DNA of 5,407 nucleotides, from assembly GCA_035472475.1 (NCBI GenBank), contig DATIPA010000249.1:1-5407 (forward strand), given 5' to 3'. Positions 1-5,407 of this stretch are shown in pieces. The position numbers and the translations under genes were made by a program. The notes under the pieces were generated by a model. That model was not told the origin of the DNA. It did no database searches and was given only the letters and a program-made list of their open reading frames with translations. The first letter of the stretch is position 1, and the number at the start of each line of letters is the position of its first letter. The stretch comes from JAFAXD01 sp035472475 (GTDB taxonomy: Bacteria > Pseudomonadota > Alphaproteobacteria > Rhizobiales > Xanthobacteraceae).

Positions 1-1
1 C

Positions 2-262
2 GCGCCGCGATCGCCATGGCAGAATGGATATTGTGAAAGGCTCATCGGCTCGATCCGACGGGACTGCCTTGACCATGTGTTCGTATTTGGTGAGCGGCAT
101 CTACGACATCTGCTTCAATCTTACACAAGCTACTACAATCAAGCTCGAACGCACCTCTCACTGAACAAGGATTCGCCGGTAAGCCGCCCCATAGAGACCG
201 TCGGCCGCATTCTGCCCGTGCCAATTCTGGGCGGGTTGCACCACCAATATGTGCGGATTTAG
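2..262 (+). CDS. DDE integrase/transposase, C-terminal part (5' end outside window)
   Basis: This is the last 86 residues of a retroviral-type integrase-core transposase, the enzyme that cuts and joins the ends of an insertion sequence. The frame is open from base 2 and stops with TAG at 260-262. It begins with the signature PWQNGYCERLIGSIRRDCLD, whose Glu (bases 35-37, residue 12 of the visible part) matches the third acidic residue of the DDE triad. A Tyr/Asn-rich stretch (SYYNQARTHLSLN) typical of rve-fold transposases follows, and the protein ends in GGLHHQYVRI. I recall very similar tails in transposases of Bradyrhizobium and relatives, but the exact IS family cannot be fixed without the upstream part and the inverted repeats. 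An internal ATG at 77 is not a credible start, because homology extends upstream to the window edge. The gene converges on the HlyD/permease operon. Whether the whole element is intact is not visible. Confidence 0.88.
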   Translation, partial: APRSPWQNGYCERLIGSIRRDCLDHVFVFGERHLRHLLQSYTSYYNQARTHLSLNKDSPVSRPIETVGRILPVPILGGLHHQYVRI

Positions 263-273
263 TTTCCGACAGG

Positions 274-298
274 GACAGCGATCACTCCGATCGCTGTC
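274..298. terminator. Perfect 10-bp hairpin between convergent genes, possible terminator
   Basis: GACAGCGATC (274-283) and GATCGCTGTC (289-298) are exact reverse complements separated by a 5-base loop (ACTCC). The hairpin lies 11 bp after the transposase stop codon and 122 bp beyond the stop of the minus-strand operon. It could therefore serve transcripts from either side. There is no T tract after it on either strand, so it is not a canonical intrinsic terminator. It may instead be an mRNA-stabilising stem or part of the insertion-sequence end. The structure is seen directly; its role is inferred. Confidence 0.4.
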
Positions 299-420
299 AC
301 GATTTGGATAGGACTGACCATCTTCAATTGGATACTGCACACAGCGACTTCCTCGATTGGGGCCTTGCACTTTGCTCATCAGCGATAATCGAAATTTGCT
401 CTCTTTCTTGCAGCCTCAGG
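299..420. other. Intergenic spacer, no gene recognised
   Basis: This stretch lies between the hairpin and the stop codon of the distal HlyD gene. It is visibly less GC-rich than the operon. Short frames cross it on both strands, but none has a ribosome-binding site or recognisable protein motifs. A 7-bp direct repeat (TTTGCTC) occurs twice, about 20 bp apart, in the right half. No T-rich intrinsic terminator for the minus-strand operon is visible. The right end of the insertion sequence probably lies somewhere in or near 263-420, but its terminal repeat cannot be identified without the left end. Confidence 0.5.
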
Positions 421-1386
421 TCAAGGATCGAGCCAGACTGACATGCCGGGCTCGAAGCCGGTCGGATCGCCCTGCAGATCGAGCCGCAGGCGCAACGTAT
501 TGCGATCGTGGTCGCCAACCGCACGCTCGGCCTGCCAAGTCGCGAACGTGCCTAACGGGCGCAGCTCGGTGATCAAAGCTGGCGACTTCTCCGCCGTGCC
601 TGACCGCCGCACATCGACGCTTGCGCCGACCGCAAGGCCGCGTAGCAGGTCTTCGCGAGCATTGAACGACAGAAACTGCTTGCCCGTTTCCGCGATTACG
701 AGCATCGGCTGTCCAGCGCGGACGTTCTCGCCGATCTCGGCGACAATGACGCTGACGACGCCATCGGCGGGCGCGCGCAGGACGGTCTTGTTGAGGCGGC
801 GCTCGAGCACCGCCAGCGCGGAGGCCGCAGCCTCGACCTCCGCGTCGGCGATGGCGCGCTCCTCGTGCGTCGGTCCGGAGGACGCGGCGTGATGGTTTGC
901 TTCCGCCTCGGCAACGTCGGCGCGCGCGTTCGCCAAGTCGTTCTCGGCCTGGTCTAGCGCCTGCTGCGTGGCGAAATCGTTGCTCGCGAGCGTGCTCACG
1001 CGCGTCAATTGCGCTTGCGCATAGTCGAGCCGCGCTTTCGCTTTCGCGATCTCGGCCTCGAGCGAGGCCACCTGCTCGGCGCGAACGCCGGCATAGACAT
1101 GATCGCGCGAAGCTTTTGCGGCGGCGAGCTGCGCGCGGGCCTGCCCGACCGACGCGGTCAGCTCGACCGCGGACAGCTCGCCGACGACGTCGCCAGCGCG
1201 TACGCGCGCGCCGGGCTCGACCTTGATGGCGGCGAGCTGGCCACCGACTTCGGGCGCGATGCGGATCTCGGTCGTCCGTACGACGCCCACGATCGGCGTC
1301 GCCGCCTCGGCGCGCCAGAGGAGATAGAAGCCCACCACGGCGGCAAGAACCAGCGCAGCGGTGGCGATGTACTTGCCACTAGGCAT
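421..1386 (-). CDS. HlyD-family membrane fusion protein (distal adaptor of the operon)
   Basis: This 321-aa periplasmic adaptor should link an inner-membrane exporter to an outer-membrane channel. Residues about 6-24 form a hydrophobic N-terminal anchor ending in AEAA. Residues about 38-72 form the first biotinyl-lipoyl half (APEVGGQLAAIKVEPG). Residues about 77-198 are an Ala/Glu/Gln/Lys-rich coiled-coil hairpin. Residues about 200-232 are the second lipoyl half (LRAPADGVVSVIVAEIGENV), and the beta-barrel part follows to PGMSVWLDP. I chose the ATG at 1386 because the anchor starts there and GAGGGGGAG (1395-1403) lies 8 bases upstream. Upstream in-frame sequence, open to 1593, is only a shadow of the permease gene. 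The start overlaps the permease stop by 8 bp. The C-terminal part resembles the operon's first adaptor (AREDLLRGLAVGAS versus LREDLVKTLKVGDR), so the two are divergent paralogues. This one has a shorter N-terminus and no long cytoplasmic tail. Substrate unknown. Confidence 0.9.
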   Translation of the reverse strand: MPSGKYIATAALVLAAVVGFYLLWRAEAATPIVGVVRTTEIRIAPEVGGQLAAIKVEPGARVRAGDVVGELSAVELTASVGQARAQLAAAKASRDHVYAGVRAEQVASLEAEIAKAKARLDYAQAQLTRVSTLASNDFATQQALDQAENDLANARADVAEAEANHHAASSGPTHEERAIADAEVEAAASALAVLERRLNKTVLRAPADGVVSVIVAEIGENVRAGQPMLVIAETGKQFLSFNAREDLLRGLAVGASVDVRRSGTAEKSPALITELRPLGTFATWQAERAVGDHDRNTLRLRLDLQGDPTGFEPGMSVWLDP

Positions 1387-3706
1387 GCTGCCGGCTCCCC
1401 CTCTGCTTGACGACATACGCGGACACCACGGCCAACACAAAATAGACGACGGCCAGAAGCCAGAGTCCGCGCCAATTCTGTGCCACTTCGGCAAGGCTCG
1501 CGCCCAGCTGATTGATGCGGACGATGCCGTTGATCGCGAAGTCGACCGGGAAGGCATAGCCGGCGACGCGCACCGCCTGGGGGATCGCTTCACGCGGCCA
1601 TGCGAATCCCGTGAGGAAGAACTGCGTCAGGCTGGTGGCGAGAAAGATGAGTGTCGGCGTCTCTGGCCGTTTGAACCAGGCGCCGGCTGCCTGGGCCATG
1701 AAGCTGGTCGCCAGCAGAAACACCGAGCCGAACGCCAATAATTGCAGCGGGTCGCCCAGCGTCGAGAAGCCATAGATGTGAGGCAACACAATGAGATAGA
1801 GCGTGAGCGCCGGCAGGTAGATAGTCAGGTGCGCGATGCCTCGTCCGAGCACGCTCGCAAACGGCCCGCCGCCGCTTTGCGCGAACGCAACGCTGGTGAG
1901 GAACGCCGCGCCGACCAGCAGCGTCTGCTGCAGGATCAGCAGGAAAGCTGCCGGAACGATGTAACTCGCGTAGCCGCCGACGGGGTTGAAGATTGGCTGC
2001 AGCAGTACGTCGGCGGGGCTTGCGCCGGCAAGTGCCGCTTTGACGAGGCTGCCGTCCGTGCGCGCGCCGCCAGCAGCAAGTTCCAACGACAACGTATTGA
2101 TCGCGACCGTAATGCCGCTCGACAGCGATCGGAAGAGAAACAGGTACGTGGCATCGGCGTAGATCGGAATGTGGGACGCGACGCCCTTGAGCACGTCGCG
2201 CTCGGTGCCTGGCGGGATGCCGACGGCGGCGAAGGCATCGCCGCGGTCGATCAACGCTCGCGCGTCTGCGAGCGTGCGAGCGCGGGCCACGACGCCGACC
2301 GCGCCGCTCGCGTCGAGCGTCTCGACGATGCGGCGACCAAGCTCGCTTTGGTCGGCGTCGACGACCGCAATCGGCAGCTTGCGCAGGATCTGGTTGAGAT
2401 AAGGCTGTGGGTAATAGATGCCGTAGATCAGCGGTGCGCCGATCAGCAGAATGAACGCGCCGCGGATCGCGAGCACGCGCTGCCATTCGCCGGCAAAGGC
2501 GCCGGCGACGCCGGGCCGATCGGAGGGCAGCGCCACATCCTCTACCGCCGTCCGGCGGCTCAGGCGTCCCGCGACCGCGCGCAGCCGCCAGAGCGCTAGC
2601 AGAGCGTAGAGCGCGGTGAGTGCCGCGAGCACGGCAAATGGGCGGGCTGAATCGGACACCGGCAGGCCGCGCGCGCCCTGCCCGAGCAGCACCTCTAGGT
2701 ACCAGCGCAAAGGCAGGATCGCGCTCCAGGCATAGGAGAACGCGTTCATGCCGAGTGTCGGAAAGCTGACGCCGGCATAGCCAAACGCCGGCGACACGAC
2801 GAGGCCGGTGAGGCCGAGCCCGCTCGAGAGGTCGCATATCAGGAGCTGCAGCAGCGCAGCGAGAGCCAAGTAGGCGATAATGAAGAGAGACGCCGCCGCA
2901 ACGATCATCGGCACGTCGCCCCTGAAACGGATTTCCAGTAGCCCTTCGAGCACCAGCGGCACCGCCAGCATGATCAGGAAGAAGATCGCGAATAGCGGCG
3001 CGAGCTTGCCGGCGAGCGCGATGACCGGATTGCCGCCCGCGCAGGCGAGCCAGGTGCGCGCGCTGCGCCGCCGGAACTCGGAGCCGACCGCGTAGCCGCC
3101 GGCAAGCGCGATCACCGCGTGGATGATCGTCGGCAACAGGGAGCGCAGCAGGAACTGGGCGTAGTTTGTCTGCGGGTTGGCCAGCACGATCGTCTCGGCA
3201 ACGAGCGATCCGACGCGCGTCGGTTTCGGCGCTGCGTGGGTTGCGGGTGCCGCGCTCGCGACGGCCGCCGAGAGGCTGGCGCTCAGGCCCGCCGAGGCTA
3301 CGCCGGCTGCGGTCAGGTATTGCTGGTTATAGAAACCGACGACCTGCGGGCGGCGCTCAGCCTTCACGTCGCGTTCGAAATTGGCGGGGATATAAACCGC
3401 CGCGATGGCTTCGCCAGACCGGATCGCGCTGGCGGCCGATGCGAGATCGCCGGTGCGGGCAGCGATGCGCAGATTGGGTGAGGCGGCGACCTGCTCGACG
3501 ACGGCACGTGACGTGTCCGATCGGTCTGCATCAACCACAACGACGCCAAGCCCGCGGATCACCGGCTGGCTAAACACCGCCGCCAGCACCACAAAGGTGA
3601 AAACCGGCACGCCGAATATTAGGACGAGCGCGACGCGGTCGTGCAGTAGCCAGCGCCATTCGCGCGCGGCGACCAGTAGGAATCCGGGCTTCGCCCTCCG
3701 TCTCAT
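1379..3706 (-). CDS. ABC-2 type permease, tandem-duplicated (two permease halves in one chain)
   Basis: This 775-aa inner-membrane protein resembles two ABC2_membrane_3 (YhhJ/YbhS/YbhR-type) permeases joined end to end. Half 1 has a first membrane helix at about 26-46, a large extracytoplasmic domain at about 50-180, and about five helices to residue 373. Half 2 repeats this: a helix at 413-432, a soluble domain at about 440-575, and helices between 581 and 766. The halves share VDAD (58-61 and 449-452) and ERDV (111-114 and 502-505) at a constant offset of 391. An NP-x-x-x-Y motif before the second helix recurs at 177-182 and 574-579. Usual family members are about 370 aa and act as dimers, so one chain could supply a whole pore. 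No Walker A, ABC signature or other nucleotide-binding segment is present. The ATG at 3706 overlaps the upstream HlyD stop in ATGA. No strong ribosome-binding site precedes it, which fits translational coupling. The stop overlaps the next HlyD start by 8 bp. Role in export is inferred from family and context. Confidence 0.9.
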   Translation of the reverse strand: MRRRAKPGFLLVAAREWRWLLHDRVALVLIFGVPVFTFVVLAAVFSQPVIRGLGVVVVDADRSDTSRAVVEQVAASPNLRIAARTGDLASAASAIRSGEAIAAVYIPANFERDVKAERRPQVVGFYNQQYLTAAGVASAGLSASLSAAVASAAPATHAAPKPTRVGSLVAETIVLANPQTNYAQFLLRSLLPTIIHAVIALAGGYAVGSEFRRRSARTWLACAGGNPVIALAGKLAPLFAIFFLIMLAVPLVLEGLLEIRFRGDVPMIVAAASLFIIAYLALAALLQLLICDLSSGLGLTGLVVSPAFGYAGVSFPTLGMNAFSYAWSAILPLRWYLEVLLGQGARGLPVSDSARPFAVLAALTALYALLALWRLRAVAGRLSRRTAVEDVALPSDRPGVAGAFAGEWQRVLAIRGAFILLIGAPLIYGIYYPQPYLNQILRKLPIAVVDADQSELGRRIVETLDASGAVGVVARARTLADARALIDRGDAFAAVGIPPGTERDVLKGVASHIPIYADATYLFLFRSLSSGITVAINTLSLELAAGGARTDGSLVKAALAGASPADVLLQPIFNPVGGYASYIVPAAFLLILQQTLLVGAAFLTSVAFAQSGGGPFASVLGRGIAHLTIYLPALTLYLIVLPHIYGFSTLGDPLQLLAFGSVFLLATSFMAQAAGAWFKRPETPTLIFLATSLTQFFLTGFAWPREAIPQAVRVAGYAFPVDFAINGIVRINQLGASLAEVAQNWRGLWLLAVVYFVLAVVSAYVVKQRGSRQHA

Positions 3707-4773
3707 TCGCGCATCTGCCAATCGAGATAGGCACTCATCCCGGGCCGCAGCTCCGGCACCTTGTCGACCGGGTAGGCACGGATCGAGAAGGTGCGCAGAT
3801 CGAAATCGCCGGTCGATCGGGTGGCACGCCAGCTTGCATATTCGCCCTTGGTGGCAATCAGCTTGACCTCGACGGTGACGACGCGGTCGGCGAGCGCCGG
3901 TATACGCACTCCGAAGCGGTCGCCGACCTTCAGCGTTTTGACCAGGTCCTCGCGCAGGTCGAAGTGTATCCATAGGTCGCTAAGATCGATCAGGGTGACC
4001 AGCGGCACGCCGGGCGAGACGTATTCGCCCGGCTCGACGTTGCGCTGATAGACCTGCGAGGCAATCGGCGCGTAGACCGTCATCTGATCGATGATGGATT
4101 GCACGGCTTCGATGTCGGCCGCCGCCTTGCCGACGTTGGCCTCTGCGATCTGACGTTCCTCGCGCGTGTAGCCGTTGACCGCCTGCTCGTAAGCAGACTT
4201 CGCCTGATCAAGCGCGCGCTGGCTCTCGTGCAGCGAATCGGTCGCCTGGTCGAGCCGCGCCTGCGGTGCGTTGCCGTGCTCCGCCAGCTGGCGCGTGCGC
4301 TCGAAGGTCTTTTGGGCAAGCACCACGTTCGCCTCTGCCCTCTCTTGCGCGGCCTTGCGTGCGGCGATGACCTCCGCGCGCGTGCCAGCGTGGATGTTCG
4401 CGAGCTGCGCCTCGGCGACGACCTTGGCAGCGATCGACTGCGTGTGCTTGGCGATTGTCTCGGGGTTGTCGATCTTAACGAGCACGGCACCCGTGGTGAC
4501 GTCCTGGCCGCGCACGACCGGGATCTCGGCGACACGCCCGTCGACCCGCGCCGCGATGTCGAGGCGCGTCGCGTCGAGCTCGCCCTGCACCAGCAGCCGC
4601 ACCGGCCGCACCAGATACCAGATCGACAGGACGGCGATGACGGCGATGACCACGCCGACAATGATCGCCGGACCGCGCGGCGGCGCCGGTTTCGGCACCC
4701 TGTCCAGTTGCGTGAGCTTCGGGGCTTCCGCGAATGTTGCTCGGGTCTTTGCTTCAGGTGTCTGCGCGACCAT
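3703..4773 (-). CDS. HlyD-family membrane fusion protein (first gene of the operon)
   Basis: This 356-aa adaptor of an export complex has a cytoplasmic N-terminus rich in Pro, Lys and Arg (1-34) and a single membrane anchor at about 35-55 (IIVGVVIAVIAVLSIWYLV). The first lipoyl half spans about 68-101 (AARVDGRVAEIPVVRGQDV). A long coiled-coil hairpin spans about 105-232. The second lipoyl half begins VYAPIASQVYQRNVEPGEYV (233-252), followed by a beta-barrel with LWIHFDLREDL and a C-terminal RPGMSAYLDW. The layout matches EmrA/YhiI-like adaptors. I chose the ATG at 4773 because GGAGGG (4779-4784) sits 5 bases upstream. A longer frame from a TTG at 4836 has no such support. Its stop overlaps the permease start in ATGA. 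As the promoter-proximal gene it probably sets the regulation of all three. The substrate cannot be told from the sequence. Confidence 0.92.
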   Translation of the reverse strand: MVAQTPEAKTRATFAEAPKLTQLDRVPKPAPPRGPAIIVGVVIAVIAVLSIWYLVRPVRLLVQGELDATRLDIAARVDGRVAEIPVVRGQDVTTGAVLVKIDNPETIAKHTQSIAAKVVAEAQLANIHAGTRAEVIAARKAAQERAEANVVLAQKTFERTRQLAEHGNAPQARLDQATDSLHESQRALDQAKSAYEQAVNGYTREERQIAEANVGKAAADIEAVQSIIDQMTVYAPIASQVYQRNVEPGEYVSPGVPLVTLIDLSDLWIHFDLREDLVKTLKVGDRFGVRIPALADRVVTVEVKLIATKGEYASWRATRSTGDFDLRTFSIRAYPVDKVPELRPGMSAYLDWQMRE

Positions 4774-4778
4774 CGCAT

Positions 4779-4784
4779 CCCTCC
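4779..4784 (-). promoter_or_regulatory. Shine-Dalgarno site of the operon's first gene
   Basis: GGAGGG on the minus strand lies 5 bases before the ATG at 4773. It decides the start of the first HlyD gene against the longer frame that opens with TTG at 4836. An ATG between the site and the chosen start (first base at 4778) is out of frame. Confidence 0.75.
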
Positions 4785-5000
4785 GCGCCGGCCAACTGCC
4801 TAAACTACCTCGACAGAGTTCCGGCCCAAATTTCAACCGCTGAGATTAAGGTGGACGCACGCGCTGCCGGCACCAGTGAAGCCAGGCAAATCGTGCCAAA
4901 TTAATGCTAACGAGACGAACCCGACCCCTGTCCTTGCTCAAAACTCTGAAATTCTGAGAAACGCTAGAGATTTCTGCGTTGCGGCTATACCGTTGCGGCC
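4785..5000. promoter_or_regulatory. Upstream region of the HlyD/permease operon, promoter not pinpointed
   Basis: This 216-bp non-coding stretch separates the minus-strand operon from the plus-strand UPF0149 remnant. It is more AT-rich than its neighbours, so it should contain the operon promoter. No convincing sigma-70 pair is visible. Small dyads are present: GGCA-N5-TGCC at 4885-4897, the palindrome TGCCGGCA at 4865-4872, and a 15-bp dyad at 4944-4958. Any of these could bind a regulator, but no regulator gene is encoded next to the operon within the window. The assignment rests on position and base composition only. Confidence 0.4.
4944..4958. promoter_or_regulatory. 15-bp imperfect dyad, candidate operator
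   Basis: CTCTGAA-A-TTCTGAG has two 7-base arms that pair at six of seven positions around a central A, flanked by A-rich DNA (AAAA before, AAA after). It sits in the spacer between the operon and the UPF0149 remnant. Size and symmetry fit a dimeric repressor site, but no regulator is identified and chance is a real alternative. Confidence 0.22.
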
Positions 5001-5054
5001 ATGATCATGATTCTTTCCACGATCGCTTCTCTGCTCCCGTCCCGCCCACGGCGA

Positions 5055-5288
5055 ATGAGATCGATCAAATCCGGACCGCTGACTAATCGGGAAATCGAGA
5101 AACTCGACGCATTCCTGCCTTCCGATGGGGCCTCGAGAATACAATGGATGTATCCACCCTCGACGGCTTCCTCTGCGCGGTGCTCTCGGGGCCGAAAGTC
5201 ATCACGCCCTCGGAATGGATCCGGTGGGTCTGGGATAGGGAGGAAGGCAAACAGGCTCCGGAGTTTGCGAGCGAGAAGCAGGCACACT
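5055..5288 (+). pseudogene. UPF0149 (YecA-like) family gene remnant, frameshifted and truncated
   Basis: Two adjacent frames together match the N-terminal half of UPF0149/YecA-like proteins, whose function is poorly defined. The first frame gives GPLTNREIEKLDAFLPSDGA and runs to about 5135. The second gives NTMDVSTLDGFLCAVLSG and then TPSEWIRWVWDREEGKQAPE, continuing to about 5287. Restoring one base between about 5135 and 5143 joins them into one continuous family-like sequence, so a 1-nt deletion (or 2-nt insertion) is likely. After EFASEKQAH the resemblance ends, where the family normally continues for a further helical half and often a C-terminal SEC-C metal-binding motif. The start is uncertain: ATG at 5055 was chosen because the conserved part begins soon after it, but ATG at 5001 is in the same frame and neither has a clear ribosome-binding site. 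A sequencing error could mimic the frameshift but would not explain the lost C-terminus. Confidence 0.7.
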
Positions 5289-5405
5289 TCAAGGCCGCTG
5301 TTCCCGGAGGGGCAGGCGCTTCTCCATTAGGTCTAGAATTCGGTCAAGCTTGTCGACTTCGATCGCCGCCAGCTGCCGCTGCAGGTCTTCAATCCGCTGT
5401 TCCGC
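5289..5405 (-). CDS. C-terminal end of an unrecognised coiled-coil-like protein (5' end outside window)
   Basis: The minus strand is open from the right edge to a TGA at 5289-5291 and encodes 38 residues. It includes RIEDLQRQLAAIEVDKLDRI and then LDLMEKRLPLREQRP. Leu and Ile recur every three to four residues among Glu, Arg, Lys and Gln, giving an amphipathic helix that looks like real protein rather than an antisense shadow. The opposite strand here reads as Ala/Pro/Leu-rich sequence with no motif. The family is not recognised and the start is beyond the window. Its stop falls just where the UPF0149 resemblance ends, which suggests a junction between unrelated DNA segments. Confidence 0.5.
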   Translation of the reverse strand, partial: AEQRIEDLQRQLAAIEVDKLDRILDLMEKRLPLREQRP

Positions 5406-5407
5406 TT

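Noticed and set aside
1387..1593. N-terminal extension of the second HlyD frame to a 390-aa protein
   Set aside because: The extra 69 residues lie wholly inside the permease gene in another frame, are Ser/Arg-rich with no HlyD features, and the ATG at 1386 has a strong ribosome-binding site.
1742..2599. 285-codon plus-strand open frame
   Set aside because: It is antisense to the permease, rich in Arg, Gln and Ala with no domain-like pattern, as expected from the GC-rich codon usage opposite it.
1590..2837. 415-codon minus-strand open frame
   Set aside because: It lies within the permease in another frame and has the Arg/Pro-rich composition of a shadow. The permease frame has the membrane helices and motifs.
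3707..3973. N-terminal extension of the permease to 864 aa
   Set aside because: It overlaps the coding sequence of the first HlyD, reads as Arg-rich low-complexity sequence, and the ATGA junction gives a natural start.
4099..4803. Plus-strand open frame of 234 codons, with another overlapping it at 4271-4843
   Set aside because: Both are antisense to the first HlyD gene and contain no recognisable motif.
4869..4899. Sigma-54-like promoter elements on the minus strand
   Set aside because: One candidate (TTGGCACG...TTTGCC, 4885-4899) has only 8 bases between GG and GC instead of 10. The other (CTGGC...GTGCC, 4869-4885) has the right spacing but lacks the ACG after TGGC and one T of TTGC. Neither is strong enough to call.
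5001..5330. Intact 109-aa plus-strand gene
   Set aside because: Only its first half resembles UPF0149. After about 5135 it becomes Ser/Arg-rich while the family signature continues in the neighbouring frame, so it is a frameshift product.
1..5407. CRISPR arrays, tRNA, rRNA or riboswitches
   Set aside because: No regularly spaced repeats, cloverleaf-like segments or rRNA signatures were seen anywhere in the window.

Overview
The window reads as GC-rich DNA from a proteobacterium, most likely an alphaproteobacterium of the Rhizobiales (Hyphomicrobiales). This is inferred from composition and from recalled similarity of the transposase tail and the UPF0149 remnant to proteins of Bradyrhizobium-like bacteria. 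No species assignment is possible from the sequence alone.

Left edge (2-262, plus strand): the 3' end of a DDE integrase/transposase gene, including its catalytic glutamate. It is followed by a 158-bp spacer (263-420) with a perfect 10-bp hairpin and no gene that I can see.

Centre (421-4773, minus strand): one tight three-gene operon, read right to left. The first gene encodes an HlyD-type membrane fusion protein (3703-4773, 356 aa). The second encodes a 775-aa ABC-2 type permease made of two homologous halves fused head to tail (1379-3706). The third encodes a second, divergent HlyD-type protein (421-1386, 321 aa). The genes overlap by 4 bp (ATGA) and 8 bp, so they are very probably co-transcribed and translationally coupled. 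The expected product is an inner-membrane export complex with two periplasmic adaptors. No ATP-binding subunit and no outer-membrane TolC-like channel is encoded in the window. Energy source, outer-membrane partner and substrate are therefore unknown.

Right side (4774-5407): a promoter-bearing spacer with several weak dyads, then a decayed plus-strand UPF0149 (YecA-like) gene. That remnant carries one frameshift near 5135-5143 and loses family resemblance near 5288. From there a minus-strand reading frame with a coiled-coil-like C-terminus (5289-5405) runs off the right edge. A transposase tail on one side and a broken gene on the other suggest that the operon lies in a rearranged, accessory part of the genome.
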